Positions 20,444-28,434 of a DNA stretch of 64,000 bases are shown here, one piece after another. The DNA comes from WTFY01 sp965203725. Its GTDB lineage: Bacteria; Pseudomonadota; Gammaproteobacteria; UBA4575. The DNA lies in NCBI GenBank assembly GCA_965203725.1, contig CBDBDH010000003.1, forward strand, positions 62,001-126,000. Direction: 5' to 3'. The stretch's first letter is position 1; each line of letters begins with the position of its first letter. A model generated the notes under the pieces. It had not been told where the DNA came from, did no database searches, and saw only the letters and a program-made list of their open reading frames with translations. The translations under genes and the position numbers were made by a program.

Positions 20444-20908
20444 ATGCTGGGTTTGCCTTTGTTTTTGAAACGGCTGTCAGGACACGGTTCCCATCTGGAA
20501 TCTGCAAGGCGGACTTCCCGCCGGCAATGCGAACCCTGTGGACTGGAAGAACCTCTTGATCTGGACAGCAATGACGCGGTTGCGGTGATGGCCTATGGCG
20601 AGGCTATCGAAACCATGGCGATCAAGAATGAGTTGATCGATTCATTGCTGGTGGAAGAAATGTCGCATGAAATTGACAGGTACCGGGAAACCGGTGAATC
20701 GATCAACTCCACGAGGGTGTCCGAAGCGCTGCTTCCCAAGGCCAAGGAGGTCATTCACGATTACTATGTCTCGACGACGAAGGATGGCATCAGTCACGAG
20801 GATACCTATCGTGAATCCCATGAGACGTTCGATGTGGACCTGCTTCAGTCGCTGACGCACACCTATGCGAGGACCTTCATCAGGCAGTACTACTGCCCCA
20901 GGCACTGA
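20444..20908 (+). CDS. Unrecognised protein closing the cbb gene run
   Basis: I do not recognise this 154-residue protein. ATG 20444 follows AAGGTGG closely, a better start than the in-frame GTG at 20435. It opens with a short hydrophobic run (L-G-L-P-L-F-L), then a basic stretch with a C-x-x-C pair (C-E-P-C near residues 30-33). The rest, about residues 45-154, is acidic and probably helical, ending in R-Q-Y-Y-C-P-R-H. It has no signal peptide or transmembrane segment I would defend. It follows prk by 91 bases on the same strand, so a role tied to the Calvin operon is possible but only by position. infA converges on it. Confidence 0.65.
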   Translation: MLGLPLFLKRLSGHGSHLESARRTSRRQCEPCGLEEPLDLDSNDAVAVMAYGEAIETMAIKNELIDSLLVEEMSHEIDRYRETGESINSTRVSEALLPKAKEVIHDYYVSTTKDGISHEDTYRESHETFDVDLLQSLTHTYARTFIRQYYCPRH

Positions 20909-20974
20909 AGGACGGGATGTCGAAACTTTTGTGCCACCGCCTGCAGGCGTTTGCCCGCAGCGCCGCGCCGTGAA

Positions 20975-21193
20975 TCATTTGCCGCGGTAGGTAATCCTTC
21001 CCTTGCTGAGATCGTAAGGGGTCATTTCCACAGTGACCTTGTCGCCGGTGAGAATCTTGATGTAATGTTTTCGCATGCGACCGGAGATGTGTGCCGTCAC
21101 GACGTGGCCGTTTTCGAGTTCAACGCGAAACATCGTATTCGGCAGGGTTTCGACAACCGTACCTTCCATCTCGATGTGGTCTTCTTTTGGCAT
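20975..21193 (-). CDS. infA: Translation initiation factor IF-1
   Basis: IF-1 is a small OB-fold protein binding the ribosomal A site during initiation. The 72-residue length, M-x-K-E-D-x-I-E-M-E-G-T-V start, H-I-S-G-R-M-R-K-H-Y-I core and D-L-S-K-G-R-I-T-Y-R ending are near-canonical. GGGAG precedes ATG 21193. It stands alone on this strand, divergent from fabD with 113 bases between. Confidence 0.98.
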   Translation of the reverse strand: MPKEDHIEMEGTVVETLPNTMFRVELENGHVVTAHISGRMRKHYIKILTGDKVTVEMTPYDLSKGRITYRGK

Positions 21194-21306
21194 TCTGCTC
21201 CCAGAGGGTCCTAGCGGTGACGCCATTATTATGCAAATAAAAAATAAAACAAGGCTTGGGGATTATTTAGTACAATCCGGGCACAGGATCTTTCCTGCAC
21301 GATACT

Positions 21307-22266
21307 ATGGACTTTGCGTACATCTTCCCCGGTCAGGGATCACAGTCGATCGGCATGATGAAGGACTTGAGTACGCAGTACCCCGAAATCAAGCAGATCT
21401 TCGAACAGGGTTCGGATGTCCTGCAACTGGACCTGTGGAAGCTGGCCACGCTTGGACCGGAGGAAGAACTCAATCGAACCGAGAACACGCAACCGGTCAT
21501 GCTGTGCGCCTGCATGGCGGTGCACGCAATCTTCCACGAACGCTTTTCCGCCACGCCGCGCATGCTGGCCGGACACAGTTTCGGGGAGTACACGGCCCTG
21601 GTCTGCGCCAAGGTCTTCGATTTCGAGACTGCCCTTCCTCTTGCGAAATACCGCGGCCGGGTGATGCAGCAGGCGGTCCCCGAGGGACAGGGCGCGATGG
21701 CGGCCGTGCTGGGTCTTGACAACGAGGCCCTGAGTGAAATCTGTGCGCAGTCCAGTACAGGTGAAGGGATCGTCGAGGCCGTCAATTTCAACGCGCCGGG
21801 ACAGACCGTGATTGCCGGCAGCCGGGAAGCCGTCTCCGGTGCATTGCAGGCGGCCAAGCAAGCGGGGGCCAAGCGTTGTGTCCTGCTGCCCCTGAGCGTG
21901 CCCTCGCACAGTACCCTGATGAAACCCGCAGCCGAGCAGTTGCGTGATTACCTGCAGGACGTCGACATGCATGCCCCGCAGCATGAAGTCATCCAGAATG
22001 TCGATGTCCGCTCATATTCCGATGCAGCCGAAATCAGGGACGCCCTGTATCGGCAGCTGTTCAGCCCGGTGCGCTGGGTGGAAACCATCCAGCACATGAT
22101 CTCCTGCGGCGTGAAGGTGCTGGTCGAACTGGGTCCCGGCAGGGTGCTGACGGGTTTTTGCAAGCGCATCGACCGCGATGCATCCGGCCATGCGGTGCAT
22201 GATCCCGAGAGCCTCGACCAGGCGCTCGAACGGCTCGAAGCACTGGCTTCTGCGGGGCAGGCATGA
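21307..22266 (+). CDS. fabD: Malonyl-CoA:ACP transacylase
   Basis: FabD loads malonyl groups onto acyl carrier protein for fatty-acid synthesis. The 319-residue protein begins F-P-G-Q-G-S-Q and has the serine nucleophile motif as G-H-S-F-G-E-Y-T-A-L, with Phe where Leu is commoner. The second catalytic-region histidine is in V-P-S-H-S-T-L-M. It starts the run through holB. The plsX and fabH genes that usually precede fabD are absent here; infA stands there instead. A TACAAT sequence at 21271-21276 could be its -10. Confidence 0.95.
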   Translation: MDFAYIFPGQGSQSIGMMKDLSTQYPEIKQIFEQGSDVLQLDLWKLATLGPEEELNRTENTQPVMLCACMAVHAIFHERFSATPRMLAGHSFGEYTALVCAKVFDFETALPLAKYRGRVMQQAVPEGQGAMAAVLGLDNEALSEICAQSSTGEGIVEAVNFNAPGQTVIAGSREAVSGALQAAKQAGAKRCVLLPLSVPSHSTLMKPAAEQLRDYLQDVDMHAPQHEVIQNVDVRSYSDAAEIRDALYRQLFSPVRWVETIQHMISCGVKVLVELGPGRVLTGFCKRIDRDASGHAVHDPESLDQALERLEALASAGQA

Positions 22267-23000
22267 CTGACCGGGTCGCGCTGGTGACGGGTGCAAGCCG
22301 GGGCATCGGCAAGGCCATCCTGCATGCGCTGGCCGCACAGGGGCTTGAGGTCGTGGGCACGGCGACGACGCCGGCCGGTGCACAGGGCATCGAGGCCGGG
22401 CTCAAAAAGGCGAACCTGAACGGAACGGGGCTGCAACTGGATGTCTCGCAGGCGGATTCCGTCAGCGCCTTGCTCGAAGAGGTCAAGGCCCGTCACTCGC
22501 CCCCCGGCATTCTGGTCAACAACGCCGGCATCACCCGGGACAACCTGCTGGTGCGCATGAAGGACGAGGAGTGGGATGCGGTCATCAGCACGAACCTTTC
22601 CTCGATTTACCGGCTGACCCGTGCCTGTCTCAGGGACATGATGAAAATGCGCCACGGGCGCATCATCAACATTGCCTCGGTGGCAGCGATGTCCGGCAAC
22701 GCCGGGCAGTCCAACTATGCGGCTTCCAAGGCCGGGGTGATCGGGTTCACCAAGTCCCTCGCGCGCGAGGTGGCATCCCGTGGGATTACGGTGAATGTCG
22801 TCGCCCCCGGATTCATCGAGACGGACATGACCGCGGAACTCAACGAGTCGCAGCGCACGCAGGCCGTCGCGCAGATCCCGGCAGGGCACATGGGCACACC
22901 GGAAGATATTGCCCATGCCGTGAGTTTCCTGGTTTCACCAGGTGCCGCCTATATCACGGGCGAGACGATCCATGTCAACGGCGGAATGTACATGGGCTGA
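22263..23000 (+). CDS. fabG: 3-oxoacyl-ACP reductase
   Basis: FabG reduces 3-oxoacyl-ACP with NADPH. The 245-residue short-chain dehydrogenase has the cofactor motif T-G-A-S-R-G-I-G at residues 9-16, N-N-A-G, the catalytic Tyr/Lys in Y-A-A-S-K-A-G and the family-typical G-F-I-E-T-D-M-T. Its ATG overlaps the fabD stop by four bases (ATGA), so translation is probably coupled. Confidence 0.97.
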   Translation: MTDRVALVTGASRGIGKAILHALAAQGLEVVGTATTPAGAQGIEAGLKKANLNGTGLQLDVSQADSVSALLEEVKARHSPPGILVNNAGITRDNLLVRMKDEEWDAVISTNLSSIYRLTRACLRDMMKMRHGRIINIASVAAMSGNAGQSNYAASKAGVIGFTKSLAREVASRGITVNVVAPGFIETDMTAELNESQRTQAVAQIPAGHMGTPEDIAHAVSFLVSPGAAYITGETIHVNGGMYMG

Positions 23001-23037
23001 CACGCACCGCAGAGACCTTCATTTTAATTTAGTTGTT

Positions 23038-23050
23038 ATACCTAAGGTAT
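23038..23050. promoter_or_regulatory. Palindrome upstream of acpP
   Basis: ATACCTAAGGTAT is a perfect 13-base palindrome in the AT-rich stretch between fabG and acpP, where an acpP promoter is expected. It does not match the FadR or FabR sites I know. It may be a chance repeat. Confidence 0.3.
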
Positions 23051-23157
23051 TGTTATTACTTGTCTATAAGTATCCCGACTGATGCGCATCCCGGGCAGGC
23101 ACGACCGCCCATGCGCTAAAGATGGCACAGGGATATTCTTTTCAATACAATAATTGC

Positions 23158-23177
23158 CCGGCCCGGATTCGGGCCGG
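23158..23177 (+). other. GC-rich hairpin in the acpP leader
   Basis: CCGGCCCG and CGGGCCGG pair over eight bases around a GATT loop, ending 29 bases before the acpP ATG. No T tract follows, so it is not a standard terminator. A role in stabilising or attenuating the acpP message is possible. Confidence 0.5.
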
Positions 23178-23206
23178 ACAACATTTGCAAAGAGGAAGCA
23201 ACCGCT

Positions 23207-23440
23207 ATGAGCAACATTGAAGAACGAGTTAAGAAAATTATCGTGGAACAGCTAGGAGTGGGCGAAGACGAAGTCTCGGAAGACGCATCGTTTGTGGATG
23301 ACTTGGGTGCTGACTCTTTGGATACGGTCGAACTCGTGATGGCTTTGGAGGAGGAGTTTGAGTGCGAAATCCCCGATGAAGAGGCAGAAAAGATCACGAC
23401 CGTGAAACAGGCCATCGATTACGTCAGCTCACACCAGTAA
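23207..23440 (+). CDS. acpP: Acyl carrier protein
   Basis: The 77-residue acidic protein carries acyl chains on 4'-phosphopantetheine. The attachment serine is Ser37 in L-G-A-D-S-L-D-T-V-E. Size, acidity and the E-E-R-V-K-K-I-I start are canonical. An AGAGGAAG ribosome site precedes ATG 23207. It is set off from fabG by about 200 bases that include a palindrome and a hairpin, so it probably has its own promoter, fitting the high expression known for AcpP. Confidence 0.98.
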   Translation: MSNIEERVKKIIVEQLGVGEDEVSEDASFVDDLGADSLDTVELVMALEEEFECEIPDEEAEKITTVKQAIDYVSSHQ

Positions 23441-23504
23441 TCGCCTGCATGCAATTGTGCAGGGCAAACCTTCCTTTCTTCACCTGACCGGATGAGATAA
23501 ACAC

Positions 23505-24749
23505 ATGGTGTCTCGGCGACGTGTTGCAGTGACCGGGCTGGGTATCGTATCCCCCGTGGGTTCGAGTACCCCGAAGGCATGGGAGAATATCGTCGCCGGC
23601 AACAGCGGGATTTCCAGGATCGACTGTTTCGATGCCAGTGAGTTCTCCGTGCAAATCGCGGGTCAGACCCGGGATTTCAATGCCGACGACTACCTGTCCA
23701 AAAAAGACCAGCGCAAGATGGACCCTTTTATCCATTTTGGTATCGGGGCCGGTGTCCAGGCCGCCGAGGATTCCGGTTTCGAGGTGACAGAAGAAAATGC
23801 GGACCGCATCGGGGTTGCCATTGGCAGCGGCATCGGCGGCTTGCCGGGCATTGAAAAAAGCAACGAGGCCTTCCTGGAATCCGGGCCCAGAAAAATCTCG
23901 CCGTTTTTCGTGCCCAGCAACATCATCAACATGGTCTCGGGAAACCTGTCGATCATGCGGGGCTACCGGGGCCCGAACATTTCGATCGTCTCTGCCTGTT
24001 CCACCGGCACACACAATATCGGGGATGCTGCGAGGATGATCGCCTACGGCGATGTGGACATCATGGTCGCCGGGGGCGCCGAGATGGCCACCTGTCCATT
24101 GGGCGTCGGAGGCTTTGCCGCGGCCCGGGCGCTTTGCGCTTCGCACAACGAGGAACCCGAGACAGCCAGCCGCCCGTTCGACCTTGACCGTGACGGCTTT
24201 GTGCTTGGCGATGGAGCCGGCGTGCTGATTCTGGAAGAGCTCGAGCATGCCAAGGCGCGCTCTGCGAAAATCTACTGCGAGCTGGTCGGATACGGTACGA
24301 ACAGCGACGCCTACCACATGACCTCACCTGCAAAAGGTGGGCTGGGGGCTTCCAAGTGCATGCAGAATGCGCTGCAGGATGCGCAACTCGATCCAGGCGA
24401 TGTCGACTATATCAATGCACATGGCACTTCCACTCCGGCAGGGGATATTGCCGAGACCGAGGCCATCAAGACCACCTTTGGCGATCACGCCCGCAAGCTG
24501 GCCATCAGTTCGACCAAGTCCATGACCGGACACCTGCTGGGCGCGGCCGGCGGCGTCGAGGCCCTGTTCACCATCCTGGCGGTGCACCATGGCGTGCTGC
24601 CCCCCACGATCAATTACGACACCCCGGACCCGGAATGCGACCTGGACTATGTCCCGAACGAGGCGCGCGACCGGCAGGTGGACATCGCATTGTCCAACTC
24701 GTTTGGTTTCGGCGGCACCAACGCGACTGTGGTTTTCAAAAAGGTCTGA
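23505..24749 (+). CDS. fabF: 3-oxoacyl-ACP synthase II
   Basis: FabF condenses malonyl-ACP with acyl-ACP and elongates unsaturated chains. In this 414-residue protein the catalytic Cys is in S-A-C-S-T-G-T-H, and the two catalytic histidines are in N-A-H-G-T-S-T-P and M-T-G-H-L-L-G-A-A-G. N-S-F-G-F-G-G-T-N is at the C-terminus. The length is normal. It lies 64 bases after acpP. Confidence 0.97.
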   Translation: MVSRRRVAVTGLGIVSPVGSSTPKAWENIVAGNSGISRIDCFDASEFSVQIAGQTRDFNADDYLSKKDQRKMDPFIHFGIGAGVQAAEDSGFEVTEENADRIGVAIGSGIGGLPGIEKSNEAFLESGPRKISPFFVPSNIINMVSGNLSIMRGYRGPNISIVSACSTGTHNIGDAARMIAYGDVDIMVAGGAEMATCPLGVGGFAAARALCASHNEEPETASRPFDLDRDGFVLGDGAGVLILEELEHAKARSAKIYCELVGYGTNSDAYHMTSPAKGGLGASKCMQNALQDAQLDPGDVDYINAHGTSTPAGDIAETEAIKTTFGDHARKLAISSTKSMTGHLLGAAGGVEALFTILAVHHGVLPPTINYDTPDPECDLDYVPNEARDRQVDIALSNSFGFGGTNATVVFKKV

Positions 24750-24815
24750 TGCTTGGAACCTGACAGCGCAGGCAAAGTGGGCACACTTTGAGGGATGCTG
24801 TGCCGGGATCTTGAA

Positions 24816-25625
24816 ATGCAGGCACCTACCATCACGATCAACGGGCAGGCAGGCGAAAATATCTCCGTCCTCGACCGGGGCCTGCTGTATGGCGATGGCC
24901 TGTTCGAGTCCATGGCGGTACACGATGGCAGTATCCGGTTCCTGGAAGACCACCTGCGCCGCCTTCAGGCAGGCTGCCGGGTGCTGGGGCTGGAAGGCCT
25001 CGACCCCGAGACCTTGAAGCAGGAGGTGGCCCGGACCATCGGCTCCGACCGGGAATGCATCGTCAAGGTGATCGTCACGCGCGGAACCGGGGAGCGGGGG
25101 TATCGTCCTGTGCAGCAGCCGGTGACCCGGATCGTGCAGAAATTTCCCTGGCCGGTGTTTCCGCAAGCCTACCAGGATTCGGGGATTGACATTACGCTGT
25201 GCAGGCTCCGCCTGTCCCACCAGCCGAGACTTGCACAGATCAAGCATCTGAACCGCCTTGAGCAGGTGCTTGCGCGCAGTGAATGGGAGGACGAATACCA
25301 GGAAGGACTGCTTTGCGATACACAGGATCATGTCATCGAGGCCACGGCAAGCAATGTATTTTTCGAGGCCAACGGCGGCCTGGTCACCCCGGACCTCAGC
25401 CGGTGCGGGGTCGCGGGTATACTGCGCAAGCAAATCATGGGCTATTGCCATCGCCACCATATCGGGCTCTCGGTCCGGGACCTCGGCCTTGCGGAGGCCG
25501 CGGGCATGGATGCGATGTTCGTATGCAACTGCATCATCGGCATATGGCCGGTGAAACGCTTCGATTCACTCCAGTTTTCCAGGTCTGAACTGACCGGCAG
25601 GCTGATGTCCGTCTTCAACAACTGA
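24816..25625 (+). CDS. pabC: Aminodeoxychorismate lyase
   Basis: PabC is a PLP enzyme that releases 4-aminobenzoate from 4-amino-4-deoxychorismate for folate synthesis. The fold-type IV features L-D-R-G-L-L-Y-G-D-G-L-F-E and the PLP-lysine segment I-K-H-L-N-R-L-E-Q-V are visible, as is E-A-T-A-S-N-V-F-F. ATG 24816 gives the usual start a few residues before I-N-G-Q and follows a GGGA; the in-frame ATG 24795 is the alternative. Its place between fabF and mltG separates it from other branched-chain-type aminotransferases. Confidence 0.92.
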   Translation: MQAPTITINGQAGENISVLDRGLLYGDGLFESMAVHDGSIRFLEDHLRRLQAGCRVLGLEGLDPETLKQEVARTIGSDRECIVKVIVTRGTGERGYRPVQQPVTRIVQKFPWPVFPQAYQDSGIDITLCRLRLSHQPRLAQIKHLNRLEQVLARSEWEDEYQEGLLCDTQDHVIEATASNVFFEANGGLVTPDLSRCGVAGILRKQIMGYCHRHHIGLSVRDLGLAEAAGMDAMFVCNCIIGIWPVKRFDSLQFSRSELTGRLMSVFNN

Positions 25626-25635
25626 GGAGCGGCCG

Positions 25636-26655
25636 GTGCAAGCACATCACGGACTCATTGCCATTGTCTTGCTGGCCCTGATCGTGCTGACCGCCTATTT
25701 CAAGGACTATGCACAACGTCCGTTGTCTGCTGACCCGGAACAGGTCAAACTGGTGATCGTCCCGGGCACAAGCTTTCGGGAAGTGACCCGACAACTCCAC
25801 GAAGCCGGCATCATATCCGACCGGTGGAGCTGGGATACCTTTGCGCGTATCAGCGGTGCAGCCCACGACATCAAGGCCGGCGAATATCAGCTTGCCACGA
25901 CGCTGAGTCCGCAGGAACTGCTGCACAAACTGGTACACGGAGAGGGCACGCAATTTGCCGTGACAGTGATCGAGGGTTCCACCTTCGGGCAGCTCTGGGA
26001 GGCCGTGCAGAAGAATGACAAGATCACCAAGACCGTAAGCTCGCCGCAAGAACTGCTCACCCGGCTGGATCTGAAGAGCAGTCATCCCGAAGGGTGGTTT
26101 TTCCCCGACACCTACCGTTTCTCACCCGGTGTGACCGATGTACAGTTTTTCCGGCACCTGGCCGAGTACATGCAGTCCGTACTCGATGAAGAGTGGGCCA
26201 GGAAAAAACCGGGGCTCCCCATCCACACCCGGGAGGAAGCCCTGGTTCTTGCCTCCATCATTGAAAAGGAAACCACGGTGGAGTACGAGCGTGCCATGAT
26301 ATCCGCCGTTTTCACCACCCGTCTGAAACGCGGCATGCGCCTGCAAGCCGACCCCACGGTGATTTACGGGATGGGAGAAGCCTATAACGGGAACATCAGG
26401 CGCAAGGACCTGAAAATGGACACGCCTTACAACACCTACATCCACAAGGGCCTCCCGCCCACACCGATTGCACTGCCAGGCCGTGCCTCCATTGCGGCCG
26501 CACTGAACCCGGCGGACAGCGAGATGATGTTTTTCGTGGCCAAGCGGGACGGCACGCACCATTTTTCTTCGACCTATTCGGAGCACCGCAAGGCGGTCAT
26601 CCGTTACCAGCTCAAGGGCTGCAAGAACTGCTATGGTGGGGGTCCCGGCAACTGA
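25636..26655 (+). CDS. mltG: Endolytic murein transglycosylase MltG
   Basis: MltG cleaves nascent glycan strands at the inner membrane and helps set glycan length. The 339-residue protein has one N-terminal membrane anchor (residues 7-21), a LysM-like region and the YceG catalytic domain with the Glu in L-A-S-I-I-E-K-E-T. The GTG start at 25636 follows GAGGAG. The position between pabC and tmk is the standard one. Confidence 0.95.
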   Translation: MQAHHGLIAIVLLALIVLTAYFKDYAQRPLSADPEQVKLVIVPGTSFREVTRQLHEAGIISDRWSWDTFARISGAAHDIKAGEYQLATTLSPQELLHKLVHGEGTQFAVTVIEGSTFGQLWEAVQKNDKITKTVSSPQELLTRLDLKSSHPEGWFFPDTYRFSPGVTDVQFFRHLAEYMQSVLDEEWARKKPGLPIHTREEALVLASIIEKETTVEYERAMISAVFTTRLKRGMRLQADPTVIYGMGEAYNGNIRRKDLKMDTPYNTYIHKGLPPTPIALPGRASIAAALNPADSEMMFFVAKRDGTHHFSSTYSEHRKAVIRYQLKGCKNCYGGGPGN

Positions 26656-26669
26656 GGGGTTGGAGCAGG

Positions 26670-27311
26670 GTGAATACCGGTCGAACATTGCGTGGCAAAT
26701 TCATTACCTTCGAGGGCACGGAAGGTGCAGGCAAGACGACGCAGATCCGGCTCTTGCAGGAATACCTGCATTCACGGGACCTCGATGTGCGGGTCACGCG
26801 AGAGCCCGGCGGCACCCGGGTCGGAGAGCAAATCAGGGATGTGCTGCTGGAACCGACGGCTGCCCCGCTGGATGCCTGTACCGAGTTGCTGCTGATGTTT
26901 TCGGCACGCGCCCAGCATCTTGCGGAAGTCGTCTACCCGGCCCTGCAGGAGGGGGCCTGGATCCTGTGTGACCGGTTTACGGATGCCAGCTATGCCTATC
27001 AGGGCGGCGGGCGCGGCATCTCCGACTCGGACATCGAAAAAATCGAGTCGGCAGTTCACCCGGGCTTTCAGCCGGACCTGACCCTCGTGCTGGACTGTGC
27101 ACTGGAGACGGCGATGCAGCGTGTCAGCCGGCGTGGTGAAAAGGATCGTTTTGAAAGCGAGTCGCAGGATTTCTTTGAGCGTGTGCAGGCCGCCTACCTG
27201 AAGCTCGCCGAGCGGGACCCGGAACGGTTTGCGGTGATCGATACCGAAGCGGAAATCGAGCTGGTCGCAGCGCGCATCCGGGACATCGTGGATTCAAGGT
27301 TCTTCATGTAA
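26670..27311 (+). CDS. tmk: Thymidylate kinase
   Basis: Tmk phosphorylates dTMP to dTDP. The 213-residue protein has the P-loop F-E-G-T-E-G-A-G-K-T-T at about residues 14-24, the R-E-P-G-G-T motif, the C-D-R-F-T-D-A-S-Y-A-Y-Q-G-G-G-R segment and a lid with R-R-G-E-K-D-R-F-E. It begins with GTG at 26670 after GGAG, 14 bases from the mltG stop. Confidence 0.97.
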   Translation: MNTGRTLRGKFITFEGTEGAGKTTQIRLLQEYLHSRDLDVRVTREPGGTRVGEQIRDVLLEPTAAPLDACTELLLMFSARAQHLAEVVYPALQEGAWILCDRFTDASYAYQGGGRGISDSDIEKIESAVHPGFQPDLTLVLDCALETAMQRVSRRGEKDRFESESQDFFERVQAAYLKLAERDPERFAVIDTEAEIELVAARIRDIVDSRFFM

Positions 27312-27323
27312 GTCCGGGGTGGT

Positions 27324-28334
27324 GTGGTGATTTATCCCTGGCTGGCGGGCGCATGGAAGCAGTACGTGCACTACCTGGTGGACGAGCGCCTGGCCCATGC
27401 AATTCTTGTATCCGGCCCTGCTGCCATTGGCAAGCTGGAGTTCTGCCGAGCCTACGCGCAACGGATGAATTGCACGAAGCCGGACCCGCAGGGGTATCCA
27501 TGCGGGGCTTGTGACAACTGCCGCCTGACCCGGGCGGGAACCCATCCGGATGTGCGCTTTGTCAATATGGAGGATGCCGGGGCGGCGGACAGGTCCGAAC
27601 CGATCCGGGTCGATGACATTCGCGAGATCAACCGTTTCATGGCACTCAGCCGACAACAGGGCCAGTTCAAGGTGGTTTGCATCAACCACGCGCACAGGAT
27701 GAATATCAATGCCGCCAATGCATTGCTGAAGACCCTGGAAGAGCCGCCTGCAGGTTCCGTCCTTTTCTTGATCAGCCATCGCATCGAGGAGTTGCCCGCA
27801 ACCATCCGAAGCCGCTGTCAGAACTGGAAATTCAGTGTGCCCGATCCGACACTGGCCCTGCAATGGCTGCAGGAAAAAGCGGCGGGTCCCGCATGGCAGG
27901 ACCTGCTTGGCGCTTGCGGGGGGCGACCGTTACTCGCATGGCAGTCGCACGACAGTGGACTTGGCAAGACACGCACGGTCTTTTATGAGCAGTTGCATGC
28001 ATTGATGGAGGGCCGGGAAACCGTGACCGGAATGTCTTCCGGGCTCAGGAATGAAGACCCGGAAAGAATCATCGAGTGGCTGCAAGCCTGGTGCGGTGAC
28101 CTGATTCGCTGCTGTTTCAAGGAGCATCCCGAGACCATCGAAAATCCGGATGTGCTTGAAGGCCTGCGGCACCTGGCACAACAGGCGGCCCCCCATTCCC
28201 TGTTCGATTGCATGGACCGGCTTGCCGAGTGCAGGCGTATCGCCAGCACCTCGATGAACCAGCGCCTGTTTGTCGAGAACATGCTGGTTCAGTGCCGGCA
28301 ATCATTGCAGCCACCGTCCTCGCAGGGACGCTAA
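27324..28334 (+). CDS. holB: DNA polymerase III delta' subunit
   Basis: Delta' is part of the clamp loader. The 336-residue protein has a degenerate P-loop (G-P-A-A-I-G-K), as expected for delta', and a zinc module with cysteines in C-x14-C-x-x-C-x-x-C-type spacing (M-N-C through C-D-N-C). The family block N-A-A-N-A-L-L-K-T-L-E-E-P-P and S-R-C-Q also appear. GTG 27324 or the adjacent GTG 27327 is the start, about 12 bases after tmk. It ends the fab-to-holB run; a 100-base gap with a new -10 precedes sucA. Confidence 0.95.
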   Translation: MVIYPWLAGAWKQYVHYLVDERLAHAILVSGPAAIGKLEFCRAYAQRMNCTKPDPQGYPCGACDNCRLTRAGTHPDVRFVNMEDAGAADRSEPIRVDDIREINRFMALSRQQGQFKVVCINHAHRMNINAANALLKTLEEPPAGSVLFLISHRIEELPATIRSRCQNWKFSVPDPTLALQWLQEKAAGPAWQDLLGACGGRPLLAWQSHDSGLGKTRTVFYEQLHALMEGRETVTGMSSGLRNEDPERIIEWLQAWCGDLIRCCFKEHPETIENPDVLEGLRHLAQQAAPHSLFDCMDRLAECRRIASTSMNQRLFVENMLVQCRQSLQPPSSQGR

Positions 28335-28393
28335 AGACCGCCGCATCCTTCCAGGCATTCGACGATTGTGCAATGCCTGCGCCTGATCTTCTA

Positions 28394-28399
28394 TATAAT
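28394..28399 (+). promoter_or_regulatory. Candidate -10 element for sucA
   Basis: A perfect TATAAT lies 35 bases ahead of the sucA ATG. No good -35 is found at 16-18 bases; TTGTGC is 21 bases away. The -10 is supported by position, the full promoter is not. Confidence 0.4.
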
Positions 28400-28434
28400 A
28401 TGCAGGGAGACACACCGGGTACTTCCAGAGGCAA

